A stretch of DNA of 64,000 nt from Pseudanabaena sp. ABRG5-3 (GTDB lineage: Bacteria; Cyanobacteriota; Cyanobacteriia; Pseudanabaenales; Pseudanabaenaceae): the NCBI RefSeq assembly GCF_003967015.1, contig NZ_AP017560.1:2790001-2854000 (forward strand). Reading direction: 5' to 3'. Below the pieces are notes generated by a model. That model was given only the letters and a program-made list of their open reading frames with translations, did not search any database and had not been told where the DNA came from. The position numbers and the translations under genes are program-made. Numbering within the stretch: the stretch's first letter is position 1; the number at the start of each line of letters is the position of its first letter. Positions 40,789 to 51,251 of this stretch are shown piece after piece.

Positions 40789-43700
40789 TTAGTTTCTCGC
40801 AAGGTGCATAGTATCTAGCCATTCGATGAGGCTATCAAGCTGTTTGTCATGGGAGAGTGTGCCTAAGCCTCTGACGGTGACATTGCCTTTGCTGTAGACA
40901 AAGCGCGATCGCACATGACTAGGGAGATGCTCATGGAGGATCTTCCATGCAGGCTCTTCCATTTTTGATTCGAGAACAACATGTTGTTTGCCATCGGGTT
41001 TAATGCGTGAGAAGCCGATCCTCTTAGCAATCAGCTTTAATTCCATGACTTTAATTAATTGCATCGCAGGGGCAGGGACTTTACCGTAGCAATCGTTCCA
41101 TTCCTCAATAATTTGGGCGAGTTCGCGGCGTGAGGTTACGGAAGAGACGGCCCGATAAGCGCTCATCTTGCGATCGCCATCGGGAATATATTCCGCAGGA
41201 ATAAAGGCGGTAATCGGTAGATCCACTTGGGTATCATCGACTTCAGGGATTTCCGAGCCGCGTATTTCCGCGATCGCTTCTTGGAGCATCTCCATATAAA
41301 GATCAAAGCCGATCGTATTAATTTGTCCCGACTGCTCTGCACCAAGGATATTGCCAATACCTCTAATTTCCATATCGCGCATGGCTAATTGGTAGCCTGA
41401 GCCGAGATGGGTAAATTCCTGAATTGCCTTGAGGCGTTTCCGCGCCACATCGGTGAGTTCACCTTTTTCTTGATAAAAGAGCCATGCGTGGGCTTGGATG
41501 CCTGCACGACCGACGCGACCCCGCAATTGATAGAGTTGGGAAAGACCAAATCTCTGGGCATCTTCGATGATGATCGTATTTACACGCGGAATGTCTAAAC
41601 CTGATTCGATAATCGTGGTACAGATCATCATGTCTGCTTCCCCACTACTGAAACTGAGCATCGTTGTCTCTAGTTCAGATTCGGGCATTTGTCCGTGGGC
41701 GATCGCCATGCGTACTGAGGGCAACATTTCATGGACTCGCGCCGAAACTTCTTCGATATCATCAATGCGCGACACGACATAGAAAATCTGTCCGCCGCGA
41801 TCGAGTTCCTGACGGATGGCGGCGCGAACTAGTTCGGAGTTATAACGCGATAAATGCGTCATGATCGATCGCCTTGATGGTGGTGGTGTCGTAATCAGAC
41901 TCATCTCGCGCACCCCAGACATTGCCATATACAGGGTTCTGGGAATTGGAGTTGCCGAGAGCGTCAGCACATCCACTTCCGTTTTCATGGTTTTGATTTT
42001 CTCCTTCTGGGCAACCCCAAAGCGTTGCTCTTCATCGATAACAAGTAACCCCAAATCCTTAAATTCCACATCCTTGGCTAATAGTTGATGCGTACCGACG
42101 ACGATATCTAATTCGCCTGTTTTCAGCTTACGGATAATTTCTTTCTTTTCGGAAGTGCTTTTAAAGCGATTGAGTAGTGCAATATTCACGGGATAGGCGG
42201 CATAGCGTTCTTGGAGACTATGGTAATGTTGCTGTGCGAGAATAGTTGTGGGAACGAGTAGCGCCGCCTGTTTGCCAGAAGTCACTGCTTTAAATATCGT
42301 GCGAATTGCCACTTCCGTTTTCCCAAAGCCAACATCACCGCACACAAGGCGATCCATCGGACGCGCACTTTCCATATCTTGCTTGACATCCTGCGTTGCC
42401 TTTAACTGGTCAGGTGTGGCTTGATAAGGGAAAGAATCTTCCATTTCCTGTTGCCAAGGATTATCGGGTGGAAAGGAATAGCCCACCTGTTGCGATCGCT
42501 TAGCGTATAGTTCCAATAGGTCAAAGGCAATCTTCTTAATGGCTTTCTTGGCTTTAGCGGTGCTATTTGTCCAAGCCTTGCCTGTCATCTTGTGCAGTTC
42601 GGGCTTCGCCTCATGCATCCCCCGATAGCGCGACAGGATCGACATCTGATCGACGACAACGCGCAGCAGTCCATCGGCATATTTGAGAACCAGATATTCG
42701 CGAGTTTCCTTGTTGACTGTCAGCTTCTCTAGTTTGACAAATTGACCGACTCCATGATTTTTGTGAACGACGTAATCCCCAGGGGAAAGCTTATTAAGAT
42801 CAACCTGTTTCGAGGCTGCCCTGCGGCGCTTGCGGACATAGTTGGGTGTGCCGAGGGCGTGCTGTCCAAAAAACTCGCGATCGCTAATCACCGCAATTCT
42901 ATAAGTCGGCAAGACAAATCCTTGAATTTCAGCAATGCCTGAATATTTCAAAGCGACGGCTATGCGTAAATTATGGGTTTTGTCGATCGCAGGATAATCG
43001 CGAACATTGGGAATGAATTGGGCTTGGCAATCATGCTCTTGCAAGAGGGCAACGGTGCGCGAAGGTTGGGCGGAAATGAGAATGATTTTGTATTTCTGTT
43101 CGCGATAGTCACGGATGGTTTGGGCAAGCTTCCCAAATTGGTGAGGGATGGCGGGAACCGATCGGCTAGACATATTTACGCCACGATTTTCTTCCGCAAG
43201 TTCAAAGAGATCGAGGCGATCGAATTTATTGATGTCGGCTAAACATTCCGTAAAGGAGCGATGGAGGATTCCCTCACCCCCAGCCCCTCTCCCATTGGCA
43301 GAGGGTGGTAAGAAAGATGGAAAAAGTTCTGCGGCGGATTCGTACCAGCGATCGCAATGGGCTTGACATTGTTCTAGCTCGTCAATGACGACTAGACATT
43401 GCTCTGGATTAGGCAAATAGTCTAAAAGCGAAGCGCTTGAAAGCGGATGAACTGCAAATCCCTTACTGCTAAATTCATCGTCAGGATCTTGATCGGGAAA
43501 TTCTAAGCTGCCTAAAATATGTCCGTAGCTAATGGGCGTTAGTAAAACGGAAGGGATACTGTCTAAGGCTCGCTGCGTTGCAGGATCGAATTCGCGAATC
43601 CTCTCAATCTCATCGCCGAACCAGTCAATCCGCACGGGCATTTCGCTAGATACGGGGAAAATATCGATAATATCGCCACGCCTTGCCCATTGCCCCTCAG

Positions 43701-44229
43701 TTTCAACCGTAGAAGCATTTTCATAACCCATGATTGTGAGATTTTCCGCCAAATCCCGCAGCTTAATCTCGCAACCAACTTCTAGTTGGAGGCAATAGTC
43801 ATTAAATGCTTGAGGACTGGGTAAATGCTTTTGTAGAGCGCGATCAGTTGCCACGATCGCCATTTTTTTCTTGTCCCCTTCCTGCTGATCCCAATCCGCT
43901 AAATCCGCCAATACCTGCATCTGTCCCCAGATTACCTCTGACTCAGGCTGATATGGCTCATAGGGCAACATATCGGAGTTGGGATAGTAATGGACAGTAG
44001 CCCAGCCCATCGTCTCTAGCTGCACCGCCCAGCGTCCAGCCTCCTCAATGGTAGAGGTGATCACCAGCATGAGCTTTTCTTCTTTTTGGCTCAGGGTAGA
44101 GCTAACCAAACCTTTACCGACTCGCGATAAGCCTGAAAGGGTGAGATGGCGTGATCGCACCAGTTTACTCTCTAGTTCATCAGTGAGAGGCGATCGGATT
44201 AATGAACGGATGACAGAGGAAAATGGCAT
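40789..44229 (-). CDS. mfd: Transcription-repair coupling factor
   Basis: 1146 residues, close to the usual Mfd length. The UvrB-like homology region occupies the N-terminal part, the RNA polymerase interaction (CarD-like) domain reads [20 protein letters not shown], and the RecG-like translocase has Walker [17 protein letters not shown] near residue 634, VIDEEQRFG and [20 protein letters not shown]. It displaces stalled polymerase and recruits UvrA. Residues 306-320 are [13 protein letters not shown]-type, encoded by an intergenic-type repeat unit (43271-43305) that lies in frame. Confidence 0.94.
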   Translation of the reverse strand: MPFSSVIRSLIRSPLTDELESKLVRSRHLTLSGLSRVGKGLVSSTLSQKEEKLMLVITSTIEEAGRWAVQLETMGWATVHYYPNSDMLPYEPYQPESEVIWGQMQVLADLADWDQQEGDKKKMAIVATDRALQKHLPSPQAFNDYCLQLEVGCEIKLRDLAENLTIMGYENASTVETEGQWARRGDIIDIFPVSSEMPVRIDWFGDEIERIREFDPATQRALDSIPSVLLTPISYGHILGSLEFPDQDPDDEFSSKGFAVHPLSSASLLDYLPNPEQCLVVIDELEQCQAHCDRWYESAAELFPSFLPPSANGRGAGGEGILHRSFTECLADINKFDRLDLFELAEENRGVNMSSRSVPAIPHQFGKLAQTIRDYREQKYKIILISAQPSRTVALLQEHDCQAQFIPNVRDYPAIDKTHNLRIAVALKYSGIAEIQGFVLPTYRIAVISDREFFGQHALGTPNYVRKRRRAASKQVDLNKLSPGDYVVHKNHGVGQFVKLEKLTVNKETREYLVLKYADGLLRVVVDQMSILSRYRGMHEAKPELHKMTGKAWTNSTAKAKKAIKKIAFDLLELYAKRSQQVGYSFPPDNPWQQEMEDSFPYQATPDQLKATQDVKQDMESARPMDRLVCGDVGFGKTEVAIRTIFKAVTSGKQAALLVPTTILAQQHYHSLQERYAAYPVNIALLNRFKSTSEKKEIIRKLKTGELDIVVGTHQLLAKDVEFKDLGLLVIDEEQRFGVAQKEKIKTMKTEVDVLTLSATPIPRTLYMAMSGVREMSLITTPPPSRRSIMTHLSRYNSELVRAAIRQELDRGGQIFYVVSRIDDIEEVSARVHEMLPSVRMAIAHGQMPESELETTMLSFSSGEADMMICTTIIESGLDIPRVNTIIIEDAQRFGLSQLYQLRGRVGRAGIQAHAWLFYQEKGELTDVARKRLKAIQEFTHLGSGYQLAMRDMEIRGIGNILGAEQSGQINTIGFDLYMEMLQEAIAEIRGSEIPEVDDTQVDLPITAFIPAEYIPDGDRKMSAYRAVSSVTSRRELAQIIEEWNDCYGKVPAPAMQLIKVMELKLIAKRIGFSRIKPDGKQHVVLESKMEEPAWKILHEHLPSHVRSRFVYSKGNVTVRGLGTLSHDKQLDSLIEWLDTMHLARN
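43271..43305. repeat. CCCTCACCCC-type repeat unit inside mfd
   Basis: This 35-bp stretch matches the units at 27600-27634 (inverted) and 46670-46707, which lie between genes. Here it is translated in frame within mfd. Confidence 0.7.
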
Positions 44230-44694
44230 GAGCTAGATAAATTAAATGAGCGATTTTACAGATACAGTAAGCGGAGCTTATCACTAAGTCTAGCAATAAG
44301 TAGGATAGGGTTAGAGGCAGTATGAATTTATCGATATGCTGTTTCTAGACTGCAAGATATGGCGTACATCAAAGTTTTGAAGCCTCTTTCTCAAGTCACA
44401 GCTACAATATCTGGTACTTTAACCTTTTACCTAAGATCAACCCATAAATAATCGCTGATGTTGCCGATTATTGCGGAATCTTAGTATTTATCGATTAAAT
44501 AATCTTCGTAAATTACACTAGGGTTATAACCATCACCTTATTAGATTAACCATCAATTTTTTCTTGATTTATAGGGTTCTTTACGCAAGCGATTTACAAA
44601 TGGCTATTTCCCCGCCGAATGTAGGGAAACACCCCCCGTACTTCACTAGACTGGGACACTATAAATTGATTTAACTATAGATCTTGCAATACCT
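44230..44694. other. Intergenic region between mfd and acs, no gene seen
   Basis: No coding frame or tRNA. A TTTCCC/GGGAAA hairpin of 6 bp with an 11-base loop lies at 44607-44629, followed by CACCCCCCG, about 75 bp upstream of acs. It could be a leader or operator. The acs promoter should lie here. Confidence 0.5.
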
Positions 44695-46665
44695 ATGTCT
44701 CAACCCACGATTGAATCCGTTTTACAAGAAAAGCGCTTATTTGAGCCATCGGCTGAGTTCTCGCAAGCTGCTCACATTAAGAGTTTAGAAGAATACAAAC
44801 AAATATACGATCGCGCCGCCGCCGATCCTGCTGCTTTTTGGGCAGACCTTGCGGATAAAGAATTACATTGGTTTGAGAAATGGCACACCGTTCTCGATTG
44901 GCAACCCCCATCGGTGAAATGGTTTGATGGCGGCAAAATTAATATCTCCTATAACTGCCTCGATCGCCACTTAACTACATGGCGCAAGAATAAGGCGGCT
45001 CTAATTTGGGAAGGCGAAAATGGCGATTCGCGCACCCTCACCTATGCCCAATTACATCGCGAAGTATGTCAGTTTGCTAATGCCCTTAAGCAATTAGGAG
45101 TGAACAAAGGCGATCGCGTTGGGATTTATATGCCAATGATTCCAGAAGCGGCGATCGCCATGCTTGCCTGTGCCAGAATCGGCGCAGTACATGGTGTGGT
45201 ATTTGGCGGGTTTAGTGCTGAAGCTTTGCGCGATCGGCTTGTGGATGCCGAAGCAAAATTGGTGATCACTGCCGATGGTGGTTGGCGTAAGGACGTAATC
45301 GTGCCATTAAAAGACCAAGTAGATAAGGCGATCGCTAATGGAGCCGTACCTTCCGTTACCGATGTGCTAGTTGTGAAGCGCACAGGTCAGAATATCCATA
45401 TGAGTGCTGGTCGCGATCATTGGTGGCATGACCTCCAGCAAGGTGTTTCCGCGAAATGTGAAGCCGAACCAATGGAAAGCGAAGATATGCTGTTCGTTCT
45501 CTATACTTCAGGTAGCACAGGCAAACCAAAGGGAGTCGTCCATACTACCGCAGGCTATAACCTCTATAGCCACATGACCACCAAATGGATTTTTGACCTC
45601 AAGGATACCGATGTCTATTGGTGTACTGCTGATGTAGGCTGGATTACAGGACATAGCTACATTGTCTATGGCCCTCTCTCCAATGGTGCAACGACCTTAA
45701 TGTACGAAGGAGCACCGAGAGCATCAAATCTCGGTTGTTTCTGGGATGTGATTGAGAAATATCAGGTCACGGTTTTCTATACCGCACCTACCGCGATCCG
45801 TTCCTTTATCAAAATGGGCGAACATCATCCGAATACGCGCGATTTAACTTCGCTCCGTCTTTTAGGAACTGTCGGCGAACCGATTAACCCCGAAGCTTGG
45901 ATGTGGTATCACCGTGTCATCGGTGGTAGCCGTTGCCCAATTGTCGATACATGGTGGCAAACGGAAACAGGCGGGATTATGATTACCGCATTACCGGGGG
46001 CAATTCCTACGAAACCTGGTTCTGCCACACTTCCATTCCCCGGCATTATCCCCGATATTGTCGATTTGGAAGGTGATCCAGCACAATCGAATGAAGGTGG
46101 CTATCTGATCGTGCGTCATCCTTGGCCGGGGATGATGAGAACGGTTTACGGCGATCCAGAGAGATTCCGCAAGAGCTATTGGGAACATATTCCACCGAAG
46201 GATGGTAAGTATGTCTACTTTGCGGGTGATGGCGCTCGCAAGGATGAGGATGGCTATTACTGGGTGATGGGTCGCGTGGATGATGTGATCAATGTGGCAG
46301 GACACCGTTTAGGCACGATGGAAATCGAATCGGCGCTAGTTTCCCATCCTGCGGTGGCGGAGGCTGCCGTAGTCGGTAAGCCCGATGAAGTCAAGGGTGA
46401 AGATATCTTTGCCTTTGTGATTCTCGAAGGCGATCGCCAACCTAGCGATGAACTTGCTAAGGAATTGAAGAAACACGTTGTTGCCGAAATTGGTGCGATC
46501 GCCCGTCCCAGTGAGATTCGCTTTGCGGAGGCATTACCCAAAACGCGATCGGGCAAAATTATGCGGCGTTTATTGCGATCTCTGGCGGCTGGTCAAGAAA
46601 TCACCAGTGATACTTCAACTCTAGAAGATCGTTCGATTCTTGATAAATTGAGAGAGGGAGCTTAA
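44695..46665 (+). CDS. acs: Acetyl-CoA synthetase
   Basis: The 656-residue protein has the AMP-forming signature [20 protein letters not shown], the acetate-pocket region [19 protein letters not shown], and the C-terminal hinge plus [11 protein letters not shown] with the conserved lysine that is acetylated for control. It activates acetate to acetyl-CoA via acetyl-AMP. Length fits Acs. The gene stands alone. Confidence 0.95.
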   Translation: MSQPTIESVLQEKRLFEPSAEFSQAAHIKSLEEYKQIYDRAAADPAAFWADLADKELHWFEKWHTVLDWQPPSVKWFDGGKINISYNCLDRHLTTWRKNKAALIWEGENGDSRTLTYAQLHREVCQFANALKQLGVNKGDRVGIYMPMIPEAAIAMLACARIGAVHGVVFGGFSAEALRDRLVDAEAKLVITADGGWRKDVIVPLKDQVDKAIANGAVPSVTDVLVVKRTGQNIHMSAGRDHWWHDLQQGVSAKCEAEPMESEDMLFVLYTSGSTGKPKGVVHTTAGYNLYSHMTTKWIFDLKDTDVYWCTADVGWITGHSYIVYGPLSNGATTLMYEGAPRASNLGCFWDVIEKYQVTVFYTAPTAIRSFIKMGEHHPNTRDLTSLRLLGTVGEPINPEAWMWYHRVIGGSRCPIVDTWWQTETGGIMITALPGAIPTKPGSATLPFPGIIPDIVDLEGDPAQSNEGGYLIVRHPWPGMMRTVYGDPERFRKSYWEHIPPKDGKYVYFAGDGARKDEDGYYWVMGRVDDVINVAGHRLGTMEIESALVSHPAVAEAAVVGKPDEVKGEDIFAFVILEGDRQPSDELAKELKKHVVAEIGAIARPSEIRFAEALPKTRSGKIMRRLLRSLAAGQEITSDTSTLEDRSILDKLREGA

Positions 46666-46669
46666 ATTA

Positions 46670-46707
46670 CCCTCACCCCAACCCCTCTCCCAGTCTGAGA
46701 GGGGGCT
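46670..46707. repeat. CCCTCACCCC-type repeat unit after acs
   Basis: CCCTCACCCCAACCCCTCTC at the left, with a short CCCAGTCTGAGAGGGGGCT hairpin end; matches units in the 27530 element and in mfd. Confidence 0.7.
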
Positions 46708-46722
46708 AATTACAAGAGAAGC

Positions 46723-48414
46723 TTAACTAACTGCAACTTGAAATGGAGCAACTCGCCAGAGTTGCTCTAATTTTGTGGCTGGCATCGTCAAGTAGAGAAT
46801 ATCTCCTGCACTGAGAGAAGCTTCTAGCAAATTCCATCCGTGAATCGTTTGACAGGCAGTTTCAATATAAAGCGGTACAAAATCCGCAGTCATTGAGGCT
46901 TCACATACAGGTTTGCCGCAGAAGGGATGATTGGGGGTTATCATCGTAGCGATCGCTACCCACAGGCTATCAGCAACAATGCCATTACCGAGAATACGTC
47001 CACCTAAAGCAGAGGAAGCAAAGGCAGGAGCCGCAATTTCAGGAGGACTAAGTACTGCCTCAAAATCAAAGACTTCCTGCGCCATCCCTGCATAATAGGG
47101 ATCGTCATAGCGCACAACTACACGACAACGGGGGGCAATTCCTTTGGCATTGAGAGCAATTTCCAGATTCGCCGTATCGTTGCTAGTGACAGCGAGTAAA
47201 CTTTCGGCTTTATCTAGATTGGCGGCTTTGAGCGTAGCAGGCAGACTTGCATCGCCATGAATGACAGGGATATTATGCGATCGCACCGTATCTAAAAAGC
47301 GATTATTAGGATCACGTTCGATGATCAGAACTTCATAACCATAGTTCACTAATTGCATGGCTGTCTGTACACCCACACTTCCCAAACCACAAATCACAAT
47401 ATGATTACGTTGTGGTACTCGTGCTGCATCCCAGAAGTTCCGTAACCGTGAGCCGAGAATAAAATCATTGAGAATCGCGTAGAAAATCCCAATTACTGCC
47501 GTACCAATCAGCATCATGATGATGGTAAAGGCTTTGATGCTATCAGTGGCATGTTCTACTACCTGTTCATTTCCGCCTGCTCCGGTAATCATCCCTACAG
47601 AGAAATAGAGCGCATCTACTAAGGAAACTCCCATCTGAAAGCTGGTATAGATAACCGTTGCCGAAAAAATGGTTAACAACAAGGCGATCGCTGTAAATAA
47701 AACGGCTCTCCCATGTTCATGAAAATGGCGAAAGCCCATAAACAACTTCGATATTTTTTGCAAGATCGGACGCGAGGCAGTTCTGACGCTGGGTTGTGTG
47801 CCTATCAAAAGGCGATCGCCAATCTGTAATGTGCGCCCACTGAGTACAGCGCTTACAAGATCAACCTTAGTTTCATCGTAGGGGAGGTAATAGATCAACA
47901 TCCGCGTGCGATCTTCCCAAAACTCCGATAGGGGCTTACCAAACCAAGGATGCCGCTCATCAATATATTCTTCGTGAATCGGCCAAATTTGGTTAAAGAG
48001 TCGCAACTGCCCGATCGCTTCACTACCCATCGCGCTAAAGGCAAATACGGGGGCTGCCAAAGCCGCAACGCTCATGGTGACGTGATTAGGGAGGGTTAAA
48101 TCTAAGCGTGTACCTAGACTAGAGTTAAACAGACGATTAATAATTCTGACATGGGGGTTAAGGACTCGCGCCTGCATCAAGATGCTGAGATTGCGGGTTT
48201 CATCGGCTCCTGCCAAAATCAAAGTCTGAGCATCTCGAATTCCTGCGGCTAGCAAAGTCTCCGCCGCCGCCAAATCACCAATCACAATTTCTGCATCTGC
48301 TTGGTGAATGGGCTTGTCATGAATGCCAATCACAAAGCAACCTTGCTGCTTGAGCAGGCTCAAAATCTTGTAACCCGTTCGGTCTAGACCACAGACGATA
48401 ATGCGGGGTTTCAT
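46723..48414 (-). CDS. Two-RCK ion channel (TrkA-N plus ion channel)
   Basis: 563 residues: RCK/TrkA-N domain 1 at about 3-130 (IIVCGLDRTGYKILSLLKQQ), a membrane pore region at about 240-325 with two helices and the loop YFSVGMITGAGGNEQVVE, and a second RCK domain (NHIVICGLGSVGVQTAMQLV) at about 340-470. The pore loop has T-G-A-G-G where potassium channels have T-V-G-Y-G. NAD(H) or other ligands probably bind the RCK domains. It is divergent from the TMEM175-like channel gene, 221 bp apart. Confidence 0.85.
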   Translation of the reverse strand: MKPRIIVCGLDRTGYKILSLLKQQGCFVIGIHDKPIHQADAEIVIGDLAAAETLLAAGIRDAQTLILAGADETRNLSILMQARVLNPHVRIINRLFNSSLGTRLDLTLPNHVTMSVAALAAPVFAFSAMGSEAIGQLRLFNQIWPIHEEYIDERHPWFGKPLSEFWEDRTRMLIYYLPYDETKVDLVSAVLSGRTLQIGDRLLIGTQPSVRTASRPILQKISKLFMGFRHFHEHGRAVLFTAIALLLTIFSATVIYTSFQMGVSLVDALYFSVGMITGAGGNEQVVEHATDSIKAFTIIMMLIGTAVIGIFYAILNDFILGSRLRNFWDAARVPQRNHIVICGLGSVGVQTAMQLVNYGYEVLIIERDPNNRFLDTVRSHNIPVIHGDASLPATLKAANLDKAESLLAVTSNDTANLEIALNAKGIAPRCRVVVRYDDPYYAGMAQEVFDFEAVLSPPEIAAPAFASSALGGRILGNGIVADSLWVAIATMITPNHPFCGKPVCEASMTADFVPLYIETACQTIHGWNLLEASLSAGDILYLTMPATKLEQLWRVAPFQVAVS

Positions 48415-48531
48415 TGCTTATACGCGATCGCGATCGCTACCCATAGGACTATCGCAACTATTGTGAGCTATAGATGACATTACGACTGTAGCTCACAACA
48501 CGAATTAGAATTTAGGCGTTAGGACATAAAA

Positions 48532-48578
48532 CCCAAAATACAAGTGGCGGTGCGACGCACCGCCACTTGTATTTTGGG
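48532..48578. repeat. Long palindrome of the CCCAA...TGGCGGTGC family
   Basis: Perfect 23-bp arms 48532-48554 and 48556-48578 around a single base. Ends and tip match the repeats at 22167 and 29129 but with AATACAAG in the middle. AGGACA lies just outside, as in the first copy. Confidence 0.85.
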
Positions 48579-48635
48579 CATTGTTATATTATTAAATCTT
48601 AAATTTGCAGTAAGTGGTAGAGGAGTATACACAAC

Positions 48636-49220
48636 ATGGAGAAAGGGAGATTAGAAGCCTTTAGCGATGGGGTGATTGCCATTATCATCACCATTATGGT
48701 GCTGGAATTGAAGATTCCCCATGAAGCGGACTTAGCTGCACTGCGACCATTGATTCCAGTGTTTCTGAGCTATGTACTCAGCTTTATTTATCTTGGCATT
48801 TACTGGAATAACCACCATCACTTGTTACAGGTAGTTCGACAGGTGAATGGAAGTATTCTATGGGCAAATCTGCATCTACTATTTTGGTTGTCACTAATTC
48901 CTTTTGTGACGGGATGGACAGGTGAAAATCATTTTGCACCTGCGCCAGTGGCCCTGTATGGAATAGTGCTACTGCTCTCAGCGATCGCCTATTTCATCCT
49001 CAGCCGTGTGTTGATTGCACATCATGGCAAAGATTCTACCCTAGCGATCGCCCTTGGACGAGACTTGAAGGGTAAGGTGTCAGTAGCCATTTATGCCCTA
49101 GCAGTTCTCCTTTCATTTGTGAACTCATGGTTGGCTTTCTCAATGTATGTTTTAGTTGCGATCATGTGGCTAATACCCGACCGCCGCCTTGAAAAAGCAA
49201 TAAGCTCCTATGGAGAGTAA
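48636..49220 (+). CDS. TMEM175-family potassium channel-like protein
   Basis: The 194-residue protein begins with the FSDGVIAIIITIMVLELKIP signature that lines the TMEM175 pore, and has six hydrophobic helices with an intervening YLGIYWNNHHHLLQ motif. Bacterial TMEM175 proteins (DUF1211) form potassium or cation channels as tetramers of one repeat. It is neighboured by the two-RCK channel gene. Confidence 0.9.
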   Translation: MEKGRLEAFSDGVIAIIITIMVLELKIPHEADLAALRPLIPVFLSYVLSFIYLGIYWNNHHHLLQVVRQVNGSILWANLHLLFWLSLIPFVTGWTGENHFAPAPVALYGIVLLLSAIAYFILSRVLIAHHGKDSTLAIALGRDLKGKVSVAIYALAVLLSFVNSWLAFSMYVLVAIMWLIPDRRLEKAISSYGE

Positions 49221-49279
49221 ATCTATGAGAATGCCATTGTTTTATGGCTAGATTATAGTGTTCTTTGTGAATAAATTGC

Positions 49280-50065
49280 TTAAAGCTCTATTAAATCTCT
49301 TAGAAAATTCACTAAAGACTGAATAGCTGGGAGCTGTTGAGCAGTATCGTCACTAATCCATTTGTCATCAGCAATGCTAGTGGTATTAGTTTTACCTGGT
49401 TTAAGAACACTTGCTACTGTTGCTATAGTTGCCTTGTCTTTGTCAAATCTCTTCCATTTTATTTCAGAGAACTGATTGATATAATCCTTAGCTCTTTTCA
49501 TGTAAATTGGATAAGCAATCTCACCGCACTCACAGAGCAAGGTATCTAAAACCCCTTGATCTGAATTATTTGGTAGTATGTATATCCCTAAATTTAGTGA
49601 ACCTTTCACTACAGTACCAGCCTGATCGGGAAAGTTTGGGAAATATGCTTTTAATTTATCGCAGTATGTTTTAGCTATTTCATCAGGAGTCTTTTTATCG
49701 GCATCAAGAATAATTCCAAAGCCTGAAAAAGCTTCAGGATCAACATTAGATAGAGCATCACTTATATTTTGAAGAATGCTATTATCTTCTACAATCAATT
49801 TTTGGAGTAGGTTACTACCTTCCCCAACATAGATAGCTATCGACAAATCATCAGTATGCAAAATTGTTGGCATATTCAGCCTTGTGTAATACTTCTTTGT
49901 TTTTCTAGGATTGTAAGAAGGAACAAGTGCTTGCCATAAGGATTCTAGTGATTCTGTTTCCTGATCCCAAGGAGCAAAGCCTAGGAATTTATGCAAAACT
50001 CTTGCTACAAAAGCTTGGTCATGGTTACCTTCAACGACTATCAATACACAGCGTCGATTCATCAA
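49280..50065 (-). CDS. TOPRIM-domain protein (DUF3226), likely nuclease partner
   Basis: The 261-residue protein shows TOPRIM acidic residues: E12 in LIVVEGNHDQAF and D121/D123 in GFGIILDADKK. The remainder resembles DUF3226. TOPRIM proteins of this kind (OLD, AriB) cut nucleic acid or tRNA in a metal-dependent way. Its ATG overlaps the stop of the AAA gene by 4 bp, so the two form an operon. Neither gene contains a HIP1 site, unlike neighbours, which suggests a recent arrival. Confidence 0.8.
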   Translation of the reverse strand: MMNRRCVLIVVEGNHDQAFVARVLHKFLGFAPWDQETESLESLWQALVPSYNPRKTKKYYTRLNMPTILHTDDLSIAIYVGEGSNLLQKLIVEDNSILQNISDALSNVDPEAFSGFGIILDADKKTPDEIAKTYCDKLKAYFPNFPDQAGTVVKGSLNLGIYILPNNSDQGVLDTLLCECGEIAYPIYMKRAKDYINQFSEIKWKRFDKDKATIATVASVLKPGKTNTTSIADDKWISDDTAQQLPAIQSLVNFLRDLIEL

Positions 50066-51219
50066 CGAACCTCCATACCCAAATTTTCTCGCAGGCGTTT
50101 TAATCTAGTCCAGTCATGTCTAACTACTTTTGTTTGATTTTCTTTTGGTTCAAGTCTATAAAGTACTAAATCTAATGATTCATGATTGACAGCTAATAAA
50201 GAATCTATGGCTTCTAAGCTATGAGTAGTTGCAAAGATTTGTACATTCATTTCTTTGCTCCATTTTGCTAACCATTGAAAAGAATTTTGTAAGGCTTCTG
50301 TATGAATTGTTGATTCGAGTTCATCAATTAATAAGATACCTCCTTTTACACTCGCAAGTTTTAGAGCAATATGCAGTAAGCGCCGCACACCATCACCAAA
50401 TGAACTTAAAGGAACAAGCCCAAGCTTCTTGTGTTGAATATAAATGTTGATTCGAGATGATGTTGATTCAGGAGGCAATAGAATCTCTATATCTGAAATA
50501 TTTTGATCCATTTGCATTAATAATGCTAATACATCAGATTTAAAATTATAAAAACTCGCATCTGACAACAATCGAATCTGCCCAATATTTGAACGATGTG
50601 ATGTTGGTGTGACTATAGATATAGGCAATTTAAATTCTTTTTTTGTAGACTTCTTAGATAGAAGAAAATCATTCTCCCAGAGTTGATATTTTCCAGAAAA
50701 AACAGGGGCTTGTTCATCAAATAGCATTAGTTGATCATCATATAACTCAATTTGTAAATCTAAACCTTTTCTTACTTCTTCTTCTTCTTCAATAACTTGA
50801 TCATCTTCATCATCACCATTAATTGGATCATTCATATGAATAAATTGTTTTCTTTTTTCAGGAAAAAACATTCCTTCAATATCTTCATACACTGCTTTGA
50901 TTCTCTTAACAGCAAAATCCCCATCTCCAGATATAAAAATAGTACCTATATGAGGTATATCTTTATTAAAAAGCCATCTTAGAGCATCAAGTGGTAGTGT
51001 ACGGGAAGAACTAAATATTTCTTCTCTTTGTCTAGCAGTACTTATCCAACCTCTTAAATCTAGTGGATCACAATAAATTGATAGAGCTTCAAGAACACTA
51101 GTTTTGCCTGAATTGTTAACACCAACAAGCAAATTAATTTGTCCGAGGTCTTTTAGCTCAAGTTCTTTTAGACCTCGGAATTGGTGAATTGTGATGTTTT
51201 CTAGGTTTCTGTTAGTCAT
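50062..51219 (-). CDS. OLD-type AAA ATPase (AAA_21)
   Basis: The 385-residue protein has Walker A VGVNNSGKTS (33-41), the signature-like SFGDGVRRLLHIALKLASVK, Walker B GILLIDELES near residue 295 and TTHSLEAIDSL as the switch His. An acidic insert (DDEDDQVIEEEEEVRKGLD) occupies the middle. ABC-like ATPases of the OLD/AAA_21 group often operate with TOPRIM nucleases in anti-phage systems (OLD, PARIS, Gabija). The first gene of a two-gene operon, 33 bp downstream of rlmD on the same strand. Confidence 0.87.
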   Translation of the reverse strand: MTNRNLENITIHQFRGLKELELKDLGQINLLVGVNNSGKTSVLEALSIYCDPLDLRGWISTARQREEIFSSSRTLPLDALRWLFNKDIPHIGTIFISGDGDFAVKRIKAVYEDIEGMFFPEKRKQFIHMNDPINGDDEDDQVIEEEEEVRKGLDLQIELYDDQLMLFDEQAPVFSGKYQLWENDFLLSKKSTKKEFKLPISIVTPTSHRSNIGQIRLLSDASFYNFKSDVLALLMQMDQNISDIEILLPPESTSSRINIYIQHKKLGLVPLSSFGDGVRRLLHIALKLASVKGGILLIDELESTIHTEALQNSFQWLAKWSKEMNVQIFATTHSLEAIDSLLAVNHESLDLVLYRLEPKENQTKVVRHDWTRLKRLRENLGMEVR

Positions 51220-51251
51220 TGGCTTATCTTAACGCAGCAAGACTTTTTGAT

